Source of the DNA: an uncultured Oxalicibacterium sp.
Lineage (GTDB): Bacteria; Pseudomonadota; Gammaproteobacteria; Burkholderiales; Burkholderiaceae_D
Assembly: GCF_913776015.1 (NCBI RefSeq)
Contig: NZ_CAJYMD010000051.1
Span: forward strand, 90,715 to 154,714
Reading direction: 5' to 3'
Length of the DNA: 64,000 nt
Below, piece by piece: positions 50,149-58,172 of the stretch (positions are counted from its first letter, which is position 1; each line of letters begins with the position of its first letter). The notes beneath the pieces are model-generated. The model did not search any database. It was not told where the DNA came from and was given only the letters and a program-made list of their open reading frames with translations. Both the position numbers and the translations under genes were made by a program.

Positions 50149-50661
50149 TCAGGGTTTCAATTGCAGGGAAATCTTGCCGAGTTCGTGTTCGCCCTGGGCG
50201 CTGGCGGCTTGTGCCGACTTGGCCGGCCACTGGAAAGGCACGCGGATCAGTTCGCGTCCGCCAACTTCACGTGCGGCTTCGACTACCAGCGCATATTCGC
50301 CAGCCGGTAACTTGTCGAGCGCGGTTTTCTTCGTATTGAAGGAGAGTGTGTGCTCGCCAGGTGCGCGCGTCGCGCCGCTTACGCCATCGACCGGCATGGT
50401 CAGCTCGCGCCCGCTCTTGCGCCACCATTGGCGCATGTCCTTGAGCCATTTCGTGCCATCGTTGTTCTTCATCTTGACGTCGTACCAGACCGCCAGATTC
50501 TGGACGAAGGACTGGTTGGCATCCTCGATCCAGAAAGCCACGTAGGGGCGATGGTATTCGGCAACAGTCAGGCGAGGAATCTCCACCTTCACGGCAAGAT
50601 CGGCCGCAAGGACCGGGCTGGTCAGAGCGGCGCCCAGCAAAAACGAATAGCGGACATGCAT
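50149..50661 (-). CDS. DUF2271 periplasmic protein with flavinylation motif (copy 2)
   Basis: From the ATG at 50661 (AAGGAG ribosome site) the protein has 170 residues, the same length as copy 1, with a signal peptide (SFLLGAALTSPVLAAD). Residues 92-98 are DGVSGAT, at exactly the same position as in copy 1; Ser95 is the predicted FMN site. The frame is open to 50931, but that part lies across a Fur box. First gene of the two-gene DUF2271-DUF4198 unit. Confidence 0.9.
   Translation of the reverse strand: MHVRYSFLLGAALTSPVLAADLAVKVEIPRLTVAEYHRPYVAFWIEDANQSFVQNLAVWYDVKMKNNDGTKWLKDMRQWWRKSGRELTMPVDGVSGATRAPGEHTLSFNTKKTALDKLPAGEYALVVEAAREVGGRELIRVPFQWPAKSAQAASAQGEHELGKISLQLKP
50368..50388 (-). 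other. ApbE flavinylation motif in DUF2271 copy 2
   Basis: Codons for DGVSGAT, again the DxxS/TGAT pattern. Confidence 0.75.
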
Positions 50662-50782
50662 GAAACGAACTCCTTTGAGCAATCGGAATGGGGAAGCAGA
50701 GGCCTGCCAGCGTGCGGCGCGTGCGAGCACGCGGACGACGTTCAGGCGGCGCACGTGGCAGAGGGCGAGTGCATTCGGCAAC

Positions 50783-50803
50783 AAATGAAAATCATTCTCA
50801 AAA
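50783..50803. promoter_or_regulatory. Fur box upstream of DUF2271 copy 2
   Basis: AATGAAAATCATTCTCAAA matches the AATGAGAAT-N-ATTCTCATT site in most positions; about 120 bases upstream of the start. Confidence 0.75.
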
Positions 50804-50946
50804 AGATTGTCGCCTAATGCATTCCCGTATGCAAGATGGGATTGTGTAAAGAAGTTTGAAGAGGCGCATGGCGCCGCGGGCTGGGCGATGGTGCACAAAT
50901 CAGACATCAGACGCATCAGCATCAATTTCAAGTCTTCAAAAAAGGT

Positions 50947-50974
50947 CTTGAAAAAGTTTTGGCACTCCCTATAT
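50947..50974 (+). promoter_or_regulatory. Sigma-32 (heat-shock) promoter
   Basis: CTTGAAA (50947-50953), 13-base spacer, CCCTATAT (50967-50974): close to the consensus CTTGAAA-N11-16-CCCCATNT. Transcription should start near 50982. Confidence 0.8.
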
Positions 50975-50980
50975 CGAATT

Positions 50981-51041
50981 CAGCGGATGCTCAACGGAGG
51001 TCCGCCCAATCTTATCGCTTGTTACTTGAAAGGATATAACC
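50981..51041 (+). promoter_or_regulatory. Candidate ROSE-like RNA thermometer
   Basis: The roughly 60-base leader has a hairpin GCGGA/TCCGC (50983-51005). A second possible hairpin pairs TCGCT (51015-51019) with the Shine-Dalgarno AGGA (51031-51034), the U(U/C)GCU-to-AGGA pairing of ROSE elements in small heat-shock genes. Confidence 0.55.
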
Positions 51042-51497
51042 ATGCGTACTTTTGATTTTTCTCCCCTCTACCGTTCCGCCATTGGCTTCGATCGCCTGGC
51101 CCAGCTGTTTGACGAGTCACAACGTGATGCGCAGCCCAGCTATCCGCCTTACAACATCGAACTGGTGAGCGAAGACCAATACCGCATCACGATGGCCGTT
51201 GCCGGTTTCGACCGTTCGGAAATCGAGATCGAAACCGAACGCGATACACTGAAGATCACGGGTCGCAAAGCACGTGAAGAAGGTGCGCGTAACTTCCTGC
51301 ATCGCGGCATTGCTTCGCGCAACTTCGAGCACACCTTTCAGTTGGCAGATCACGTCCACGTGGTCGGTGCCAAGCTCGACAATGGTTTGCTCAACATCGA
51401 ACTCAAGCGCGAAATTCCCGAAGCATTGAAGCCGCGCAAGATCGCCATCGATGGCGTTGCCGACAATGTGCATGCGCTGGAGCAGAAAGCGGCCTAA
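51042..51497 (+). CDS. Small heat-shock protein (Hsp20/IbpA family)
   Basis: A 151-residue alpha-crystallin-type chaperone that holds unfolding proteins. N-terminal FDFSPLYRSAIGFDRLAQLFD is IbpA/HspH-like; the alpha-crystallin domain spans about 35-125 (YRITMAVAGFDRSEIEI, LKITGRK, KLDNGLLNIELKREIPE); the C-terminal extension has the oligomerising KPRKIAI. Heat control is suggested by the sigma-32 promoter and leader. Confidence 0.95.
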   Translation: MRTFDFSPLYRSAIGFDRLAQLFDESQRDAQPSYPPYNIELVSEDQYRITMAVAGFDRSEIEIETERDTLKITGRKAREEGARNFLHRGIASRNFEHTFQLADHVHVVGAKLDNGLLNIELKREIPEALKPRKIAIDGVADNVHALEQKAA

Positions 51498-51532
51498 GCA
51501 GCGGGCTTTACCGCAGCGATGCGGCTGGATGA

Positions 51533-51562
51533 AAAACGCGGGCGTTGATGCCCGCGTTTTTT
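51533..51562 (+). terminator. Rho-independent terminator of hsp20
   Basis: AAAACGCGGGC and GCCCGCGTTTT around a six-base loop, followed by T's. Confidence 0.9.
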
Positions 51563-51732
51563 ATGGTTGTTTTCCGTGACGGTATCCGGTTGCGAGAAGG
51601 GTAGTCCACCTCGAACACATGGATCGTAGTTACTGAAGAAACTACATAGTGCATTCCGGCTTTGACAAAAACGGAAAAAGTTCTGAGAGCGAGGCACGTA
51701 ATTCGCCTTGCCATGCAAAAGGTCTGTGCATT

Positions 51733-51773
51733 AAGGAACACCGCCAACCATATTGACGGTGTTCCTTTTTTAT
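51733..51773 (+). terminator. Orphan plus-strand terminator
   Basis: AAGGAACACCG and CGGTGTTCCTT with a 13-base loop and T-run. No plus-strand gene precedes it after the hsp20 terminator; it may end a small RNA from 51565 on, or act as roadblock against the converging gene. Confidence 0.65.
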
Positions 51774-51780
51774 TCCTCGC

Positions 51781-52110
51781 TCAGATTTCGACTTCCGGTT
51801 TGGGTTTGACTCGGCCCTCCGGTACGCCGCTGTCTTCATCGATCTCTTCTTCGATTGACTTCACACTTTCGGAACCGGCATCAATACGGTCGGAATCGAT
51901 GTCTTCGGCCTGTCCGGTTTCGCGCATGTTTACGCTGGCGCGTTCGCCCGTGCCGGTGGAATCCGTGTCGCTATCGAAATCCACGAGGCCTGTCATGTCG
52001 CTACCGGAATCTGACCGGTCACTCGGGCCGAGCGCTGCTGTTCCGTGTCCGATGTCAGTACGACGGTCGGCTTGCAAGGTCTTGTCCAAATCCAGTGTCT
52101 CCTTGGCCAT
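51781..52110 (-). CDS. Acidic, low-complexity hypothetical protein
   Basis: From the ATG at 52110 (AGGAGA ribosome site) 109 residues, starting MAKETLDLDKTLQADRRTD. Strongly acidic, rich in Asp, Ser, Gly and Glu (SDRSDSGSDMTGLVDFDSDT), no hydrophobic segment: predicted disordered and cytoplasmic. I do not recognise a family. The ribosome site supports it as a gene. Confidence 0.65.
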   Translation of the reverse strand: MAKETLDLDKTLQADRRTDIGHGTAALGPSDRSDSGSDMTGLVDFDSDTDSTGTGERASVNMRETGQAEDIDSDRIDAGSESVKSIEEEIDEDSGVPEGRVKPKPEVEI

Positions 52111-52280
52111 GATTTCTCCTGATCTGTTCAGATGAATTTCCATAGTAGAAGTCGCGCTGAAGAACGGGAATCAGAGATTGCAGTCGATTGCTGTAGGAAT
52201 TCTGGCAGCGCGCGTCACGTTTGTGGCGTTATGCACAACTCTTGCGATATGGCTTCACACATGCTTTCCTTTGTCGCGCA

Positions 52281-53708
52281 CTAGTTGATGGGTGTCGTGC
52301 TTTGAGCCAGCGCGGCATCGACCTTTGAGCCGTATCTTCGAACATATTGTTCGACGATACGAGGCGGGAGCATTGCGTATTGTTGTTGCTTTGAAAGCAG
52401 AAAATCGTCAAAACCCAATACGGTTTTGTTACTGGGTCCGGTGCCAAACAGATCGCCACCCGGCAGGCAGGCGGTGGCGGTCCAGTGCGCATTCGTGTTT
52501 TGTAAGAGCGGCGCAAGGCGATCAACAGCTTCTTCAGCGAGCTTGCGGTAGGTGGTGAGCTTGCCGCCGAAGACGGTCAGGATCGGCGCGCCAGCGGTGT
52601 CGAGATCCAACTGGTAATCACGCGTGGCAGCGGACGCGGTGGCGTGTTGGTGGTCGTCGTCATTGACCAGTGGACGCACGCCCGAAAAGCTGCGCACCAC
52701 GTCGGCCGGTGTGATGGGATGCGCGAAATAGCGGTTGATGAGTGTGCACAAATAATCCACTTCGGCTGCTTCGATGGCGACTTTATCGGGATCGCCGTGG
52801 TATTCGACATCGGTGGTGCCGACCAGCGTGTAATCGTGCTGGTAGGGAATCGCGAACACGATGCGACCATCCGGATTCTGGAAGATGTAGGCGTGGTCAT
52901 GATCGAACAGTTTGCGCACGACGATGTGGCTGCCTTTGACGAGGCGCAGCGATTTGCTGCTGCGACCGTGCACGGTGTGATGCAGGAAACTCGCTGCCCA
53001 CGGGCCGGTGGCGTTGACGATGGTGCGGGTGTGAATCTGGCGTGTGCTGCCGTCGGCATGCTGCAGGGTCGCCAGCCAGTGATCGGCATGGCGTTGCAAG
53101 GCAGTGCAGCGGGTGTGCGTGAGGATGGTCGCGCCATGTTCGGCGGCATCTTGCGCGTTGAGTTCGACCAGGCGCGCATCATCGACCCAGGCATCCGAAT
53201 AGACGAAGCCTTTGGTAAAGGCCGGCTTGAGTGGCGCACCTGCGGGATGCGTGCGCAGATCGATGCCGTGCGAGCCCGGCAGGAGTTCGCGCTTGGCGAG
53301 GTGATCGTAGAGGAACAGGCCGAGCCGGATCAGCCATGCCGGGCGTTGGCCACGATCGTGTGGCATGACGAAACGCAAGGGGCGAATCAAATGCGGCGCG
53401 ATGCGCATCAGCACTTCGCGTTCGATGAGTGCCTTGCGCACAAGGCCAAATTCATATTGTTCGAGATAGCGCAGCCCGCCGTGAATCAGTTTGGTCGAGG
53501 CCGATGAGGTATGCGCGGCCAATTCGTCCTTTTCACATAGCAGCACCGACATGCCGCGTCCGCTGGCGTCGCGCGCAATGCCGGCACCGTTGATGCCGCC
53601 GCCGATCACCAGCAGATCGACAAACGGCTGGTCGATTGTATCGACCGGTAAAGTGCTTGCGTGGGATACGCGTTCTGCCGAATCTTGTCTTTCGAGCGGA
53701 TAAGCCAT
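52281..53708 (-). CDS. glpD: Glycerol-3-phosphate dehydrogenase GlpD, C-terminally short
   Basis: A 475-residue FAD enzyme oxidising glycerol-3-phosphate to DHAP at the inner membrane. VDLLVIGGGINGAGIARDASGR, TSSASTKLIHGGLRYLEQYEF, VNATGPWAASF, GTTDVEYHGDP and TVFGGKLTTYRKLAE are diagnostic. It stops soon after EQYVRRYGSKVDAALAQ, where E. coli GlpD continues for about 65 residues with a C-terminal helical domain; an N-terminal extension of ~25 residues partly hides this in total length. Recent truncation or lineage variation are both possible. Confidence 0.92.
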   Translation of the reverse strand: MAYPLERQDSAERVSHASTLPVDTIDQPFVDLLVIGGGINGAGIARDASGRGMSVLLCEKDELAAHTSSASTKLIHGGLRYLEQYEFGLVRKALIEREVLMRIAPHLIRPLRFVMPHDRGQRPAWLIRLGLFLYDHLAKRELLPGSHGIDLRTHPAGAPLKPAFTKGFVYSDAWVDDARLVELNAQDAAEHGATILTHTRCTALQRHADHWLATLQHADGSTRQIHTRTIVNATGPWAASFLHHTVHGRSSKSLRLVKGSHIVVRKLFDHDHAYIFQNPDGRIVFAIPYQHDYTLVGTTDVEYHGDPDKVAIEAAEVDYLCTLINRYFAHPITPADVVRSFSGVRPLVNDDDHQHATASAATRDYQLDLDTAGAPILTVFGGKLTTYRKLAEEAVDRLAPLLQNTNAHWTATACLPGGDLFGTGPSNKTVLGFDDFLLSKQQQYAMLPPRIVEQYVRRYGSKVDAALAQSTTPIN

Positions 53709-53749
53709 GCGGTATTTACTCCCTTTTTCCTACATCGTAATCAGGCTTG

Positions 53750-53871
53750 CGCTGATGGTACGGGTGCGGCGCGCTCCGTAGAATTGCTACCCATCAACAC
53801 CGGAGCCGGCGGTTCGAAAATATACCGGCACCAATTCCCAACGCAGCCCGAGAGGCTGCGTTTTCTTTTTT
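53750..53871 (+). ncRNA. Possible small RNA with terminator
   Basis: Stem TGATGG (53753-53758) with CCATCA (53791-53796), stem GCCGG with CCGGC around 53804-53830, and a terminator stem CGCAGCC/GGCTGCG (53842-53860) followed by a T-rich stretch. No open frame. It lies between divergent glpD and the 53942 gene, and could alternatively be a leader of the latter. Confidence 0.35.
53842..53871 (+). terminator. Rho-independent terminator, orphan
   Basis: CGCAGCC and GGCTGCG, then TTTTCTTTTTT. Points along the plus strand, 70 bases before the next gene. Confidence 0.7.
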
Positions 53872-53941
53872 GCGATGTTCCCGAACCATTGGATGCAATG
53901 CCCAGGTTACACTGTAACGTCATCGTCGCCGGGGCGCGTTC

Positions 53942-54469
53942 ATGTTCTTGTTCGAAGCTGCATTTTGGGAAGTGTCGAGCTACGTCGTGGCGACACTGGG
54001 TTTGCCGTTTGCCATCTTTCTGTTCCTTCACGAGCAGCGCAAGGAGCGTGATGCCGAAGACGAAGCGGCCTATCAATCCGTGCAGGATGCCTACAATGCC
54101 TTCCTCAAGATCGTGCTCGACAATCCCGATCTGCGCTTGCGCAGTACCACCGCCAGCATGCATTTGAGCGACGAGCAGCACGAACGCATGCTGATCATCT
54201 TTGAAATGTTGGTTGCGCTGTTCGAGCGTGCCTATCTGGTGGCGTACCAGCCCAACCTCAGCGGCGCGGCGCAAAAGCGCTGGCACTCATGGGACGACTA
54301 CATGCGCGAATGGTGCCGTCGGGAAGATTTCTATCTGTTGTTGCCACAATTGCTGCGTGGCGAAGATGAGGAATTTGCTGCCTACATCCGGGGCGTGGCC
54401 GAACAGGAGCAGCGACTTTTCCACGCCAATTCCGCTTCCGTGACTGCCCACACCCCGCCAAGCTTGTAA
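53942..54469 (+). CDS. Membrane-anchored hypothetical protein
   Basis: A 175-residue protein with an N-terminal hydrophobic segment (VSSYVVATLGLPFAIFLFL) followed by a charged helix (HEQRKERDAEDEAAYQSVQDAY, in two parts) and a cytoplasmic alpha-helical domain with many aromatics (RWHSWDDYMREWCRREDFYLLL). I do not recognise a characterised function. The layout suggests one membrane anchor with the bulk in the cytoplasm. Apparently monocistronic; the ~190 bases after it are AT-rich with no gene. Confidence 0.8.
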   Translation: MFLFEAAFWEVSSYVVATLGLPFAIFLFLHEQRKERDAEDEAAYQSVQDAYNAFLKIVLDNPDLRLRSTTASMHLSDEQHERMLIIFEMLVALFERAYLVAYQPNLSGAAQKRWHSWDDYMREWCRREDFYLLLPQLLRGEDEEFAAYIRGVAEQEQRLFHANSASVTAHTPPSL

Positions 54470-54659
54470 GGTTTGTCGAAGGAAGTTAATGAACGCATTA
54501 AAATATCGTTAATATGCGGTTAAATTCGCTCTTCTTCGCCTAAAATTTGTAAAAAACGGATTTTGATCCTCCGCTTCCTGTCAAAATACAGGCCGGTTAT
54601 TCGCCCGTAGTTTGCCTGTTCCGGGTAGCCGTTCGAATAAAAACGACAAGGAGATCATC

Positions 54660-54839
54660 ATGCGGTTTTTGCTGCTGCTGCCGTTCATCGGCTTGCTCTG
54701 GGTGCCGTTCTACAACCATGAAACACCCACCCTGTTTGGCTTTCCTTTCTATTACTGGTATCAACTGGCCTGGGTGCCGTTGACTTCCTTCCTCATCTGG
54801 CTCGTCTATCGCGACGGCAAACGCAAAGGGGAAGAATGA
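54660..54839 (+). CDS. DUF3311 small membrane protein
   Basis: A 59-residue protein with two hydrophobic segments (LLLLPFIGLLWVPFYN, YYWYQLAWVPLTSFLIWLVY) ending KRKGEE. DUF3311 genes sit directly ahead of MctP-like sodium:solute symporters and are thought to be small partner subunits. AAGGAGATC ribosome site; stop overlaps the symporter start. Confidence 0.88.
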   Translation: MRFLLLLPFIGLLWVPFYNHETPTLFGFPFYYWYQLAWVPLTSFLIWLVYRDGKRKGEE

Positions 54840-56350
54840 TGGAAAACCAGATCAACTGGACTGCCCTCGGCATCTTCATTTTCTTCTTCGCGCTGGTGAC
54901 GGTGCTGGGCTTCATTGCCTCGCGCTGGCAACGTGGTGGCGATGCGCATAAGGGTGAGCATCTCGACGAATGGGGTCTCGGCGGCCGTAACTTCGGTACC
55001 TGGATTACCTGGTTCCTAGTTGGTGGCGATTTCTATACGGCCTACACCGTCATCGCTGTGCCGGCACTGGTTTATGCAGTGGGTGCCTATGGTTTCTTCG
55101 CGCTGCCGTACACCATCATTGTCTATCCGATCGTGTTTGCGATCATGCCTAAGCTGTGGAAAGTCGCGCATCGTGACGGCCACGTGACGGCAGCGGATGT
55201 GGTCTATGGCCGCTACAGCTCGCGCGCGCTGGAGTTCGCGATTGCACTGACCGGCGTGGTTGCCACCATGCCGTACATCGCCCTGCAGCTGGTTGGCATG
55301 GAAGTCGTGATCAAGGCGCTCGGCCTGACCGGCGAATTGCCGATCGCCGCGGCCTTTGCGATTCTCGCGCTGTATACCTACTCGGCTGGCTTGCGCGCGC
55401 CGGCGCTGATCGCTTTCGTCAAGGATCTGATGATCTACATCGTCGTGCTGGTGGCGGTGGTGCTGGTGCCGATGAAGCTGGGCGGTTATGGCGTGGTGTT
55501 CCGTTCGGCCAGTGAAGCGTTCACGGCCAAGGGCGGCGCGACCGGCCTGTATCTGCAGCCGCAACAGATGTTGCCATTCGCGACGCTGGCGTTGGGTTCG
55601 GCACTGGCTGCGTTCATGTATCCGCACACGCTGACCGGCATCTTCGCCGCAAAGAGTGCCGATACGATCCGCAAGAACGCGATCTTCCTGCCGGCTTACA
55701 CCATCCTGCTGGGTTTGATCGCCTTGCTGGGTTTCATGGGTCACGCCGCAGGCATCGGCATCAAGAACAACAATGATGTCGTTCCGGCCTTGTTCAATGC
55801 CTTGTTCCCAAGCTGGTTCACGGGCTTCGCGTTCGCCGCTATTGCCATCGGTGCCTTGGTGCCGGCTGCCGTGATGTCGATCGGTGCGTCGAACCTGTTC
55901 ACACGTAACTTCTGGAAGCCGTACATCAATCCGGCGATTGACGATGCTGGTGAGCAAAAGGTTGCCAAAATCGTGTCACTGGTGGTGAAGGTGGGTGCGC
56001 TGGTGTTCATCCTGTTCCTGCCGACCAAGTTTGCGCTTGATCTGCAATTGCTCGGTGGCGCATGGATTTTGCAAACCTTCCCGGCAGTGGTGTTCGGCCT
56101 GTTCCTGAACTGGTTCCGTGCGCCGGCATTGTTGGCTGGTTGGGCAGTCGGTCTGACAGCCGGTACGTGGATGGTCTTTTCTGACGGCATCAAGCCCGTG
56201 CATACGCTCATGATCGGCGATGCTAGTTATACCGTGTACACCGGATTGCTGGCTTTGGCGTTGAACATAGCAGTTGCAGTGGTAGTCCAATTGATCATGG
56301 GAACGCGTGGCGCGCAAAGCGCCCCGGCAATGACGGGGCAAAAGCAGTAA
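54836..56350 (+). CDS. Sodium:solute symporter, MctP-like monocarboxylate permease
   Basis: A 504-residue SSF-family transporter with 13 or so membrane helices (FLVGGDFYTAYTVIAVPALVY, LGSALAAFMYPHTLTGIFAAKS, FAAIAIGALVPAAVMSIGASN). SSF proteins paired with DUF3311 include MctP monocarboxylate permeases for lactate, pyruvate or similar acids; the substrate here is inferred from that resemblance. Coupled to the DUF3311 gene by a four-base overlap. Confidence 0.9.
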   Translation: MMENQINWTALGIFIFFFALVTVLGFIASRWQRGGDAHKGEHLDEWGLGGRNFGTWITWFLVGGDFYTAYTVIAVPALVYAVGAYGFFALPYTIIVYPIVFAIMPKLWKVAHRDGHVTAADVVYGRYSSRALEFAIALTGVVATMPYIALQLVGMEVVIKALGLTGELPIAAAFAILALYTYSAGLRAPALIAFVKDLMIYIVVLVAVVLVPMKLGGYGVVFRSASEAFTAKGGATGLYLQPQQMLPFATLALGSALAAFMYPHTLTGIFAAKSADTIRKNAIFLPAYTILLGLIALLGFMGHAAGIGIKNNNDVVPALFNALFPSWFTGFAFAAIAIGALVPAAVMSIGASNLFTRNFWKPYINPAIDDAGEQKVAKIVSLVVKVGALVFILFLPTKFALDLQLLGGAWILQTFPAVVFGLFLNWFRAPALLAGWAVGLTAGTWMVFSDGIKPVHTLMIGDASYTVYTGLLALALNIAVAVVVQLIMGTRGAQSAPAMTGQKQ

Positions 56351-56417
56351 GCCACGCATCCCTTTGAAGCCGAGACGAGGCAGGTGCCTCGTCTCGCGGA
56401 AAGAGGTGGGTGGCATC

Positions 56418-58172
56418 ATGCAAGCGAACAAACGGACTGGCCCAGCAGCAATGCGAACCGCAATGGTTTCGTCATTGCTGGCTGGATTGATGGGTTTGGC
56501 CGGTTGTGACCGTGCCAATATGGACCCGGTGGCGTCCAAGCCACCGGCGACCCAAGCACCTGCGGCCGCTGTTACACCGACAGCCTATGTGCCGCCGACA
56601 GCAGAACAACTCACGCAACTGGTCGCCCCGATTGCCCTGTTTCCCGACAAACTGGTCGCGCAGGTATTGGCAGGCGCCACTTATCCCGATCAGGTCACGG
56701 CAGCCAATCAATGGCTGGCGCAAAATCCCGCTCTCAAGGACCAAGCATTGCAGGATGCTGCCAATCGACAGCCCTGGGATGTCAGCATCAAGTCGCTGGT
56801 TGTCTTTCCTTCCGTGTTGAATCAGATGGCAAGCAATATCCAGTGGACGACGGCGCTGGGACAAGCCTATGCCGATGATCCCGAAGATGTCATGAATGCC
56901 ATTCAGGCGCTGCGTCTGAAGGCGCAACGGGCGGGTAATTTGCATACGTCGGAAAAGCTGCGCGTGACGGCGGTGCCGCGCAGTTTGCCTAGCAATGACG
57001 ATGAACGCGCGTTCGTCGTTCCGCCACCATCGCAAACTATCGTGATCGAACCGGCTCGGCCGGACGTGGTGTACGTGCCTGACTACAATCCGGCCGTTGT
57101 CTATGGCGCGCCTGTGCCGGTCTATCCGCGTTACGTCTATCGTCCTGCATCGAGTGGGCCGGATGTCGTGACGACTGGCGTGATCTCGTTTGGCATCGGC
57201 GTTATCGTTGGCTCGGCCTTCCACCACGGCGGCTGGCATGCGTGGGGTGTCGATTGGGGTGCACCACCGCCGGTGCCGGTGCCTGTATATGGTGGCCCGC
57301 CACCGTGGCATCGTCCGGCCGTCATCTATAACAACAATACGTATGTAACGAACTCGACTACCGTCATCCAGCGTAACCGCATCACCAATGTGCGTAGCAA
57401 TCATGTCGTGACGCGCGAATTGCCGCCTCCGGGTAGGCCAGAACCTTCACCGATGAACGGTGTGTCGCCCAATGTCGGACCGGGAAATGGCGTGTCTCTA
57501 CGGTCCAGCGCCGTCGGCGTTCGCCATGATGGGTCGATGACCATGCCGCATTTCAACCCGACTGACATGCGACCCGGACAGCGGCCGCCACCGCGTAATG
57601 ACGCAAATGCCGATGTGCGCGCGGCATTCCGTCCCGAAATGCCGCGGTTAACCGGTTCGGAACATCATGCCGGTCCGGATCGGCCGCTGTCTGAGCGCCA
57701 GGGTCAGGATCGCCCGGACGTGGCACAGCCGAATCGGTCGACAGAACGGCGTGCAGCACATCGAGATGCGCAACGACCGTCTGCGCCGCCAGCCCTAACG
57801 GGTGAATCCTTGCGCAGCGACAGGCAGCAAATGCCGGCACGCCCGGTGTTCACACAAGAGAGCCGCCAGATGAATCCTGCGCGTCGGGATGCCGAACAGG
57901 AAAGGCCGGCTGCGCCGAATCGCGAACTGCAGCAGCGGCCTTCGCAATCACTGCGTAGCAAAACGATAGATAGGGGTGAACGCCCCGTGCGACACCAGGA
58001 TGCGCCGAGACCGGAGCAACGCGAGCCGGTTCGGGTAATGCCGCAGGCGCACGATTCTCGTCCGGCGCCACCGTCGATTCCTCGCGAGAGCCCGCACGCC
58101 GCTGCGCCACACGCGCCTGCACATGAAGTACCGCATCGTGACAAAAAGGAGGAGCGCAAGGAAGGTCGCTGA
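56418..58172 (+). CDS. DUF3300 lipoprotein
   Basis: From the ATG at 56418 (AGAGGTGGGT upstream) 584 residues. An N-terminal signal with lipobox LAGC marks a lipoprotein. The DUF3300 domain follows (APIALFPDKLVAQVLAGATYP, VVFPSVLNQMASNIQWT), then a Pro/Tyr segment (VYVPDYNPAVVYGAPVPVYP) and a long Pro/Arg/Glu/Gln-rich tail from about residue 330 that looks disordered. Function unknown; such proteins are envelope-located. Confidence 0.88.
   Translation: MQANKRTGPAAMRTAMVSSLLAGLMGLAGCDRANMDPVASKPPATQAPAAAVTPTAYVPPTAEQLTQLVAPIALFPDKLVAQVLAGATYPDQVTAANQWLAQNPALKDQALQDAANRQPWDVSIKSLVVFPSVLNQMASNIQWTTALGQAYADDPEDVMNAIQALRLKAQRAGNLHTSEKLRVTAVPRSLPSNDDERAFVVPPPSQTIVIEPARPDVVYVPDYNPAVVYGAPVPVYPRYVYRPASSGPDVVTTGVISFGIGVIVGSAFHHGGWHAWGVDWGAPPPVPVPVYGGPPPWHRPAVIYNNNTYVTNSTTVIQRNRITNVRSNHVVTRELPPPGRPEPSPMNGVSPNVGPGNGVSLRSSAVGVRHDGSMTMPHFNPTDMRPGQRPPPRNDANADVRAAFRPEMPRLTGSEHHAGPDRPLSERQGQDRPDVAQPNRSTERRAAHRDAQRPSAPPALTGESLRSDRQQMPARPVFTQESRQMNPARRDAEQERPAAPNRELQQRPSQSLRSKTIDRGERPVRHQDAPRPEQREPVRVMPQAHDSRPAPPSIPRESPHAAAPHAPAHEVPHRDKKEERKEGR

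Larger units (their letters stand above)
50662..51041. other. Divergent intergenic region (iron and heat-shock promoters)
   Basis: Left part: leader of DUF2271 copy 2 with a Fur box. Right part: sigma-32 promoter and thermometer-like leader of the Hsp20 gene. No additional gene seen. Confidence 0.6.

Noticed and set aside
50662..50931. Extended N-terminus of DUF2271 copy 2
   Set aside because: It spans a Fur box and lacks any family resemblance; the ATG at 50661 has an AAGGAG and begins a normal signal peptide, as in copy 1.
53800..53835. GGTTCGAAA followed by GCACCA, resembling a tRNA 3' end
   Set aside because: The T stem does not pair and no matching 5' acceptor strand exists; the stems fit a small RNA or leader better.
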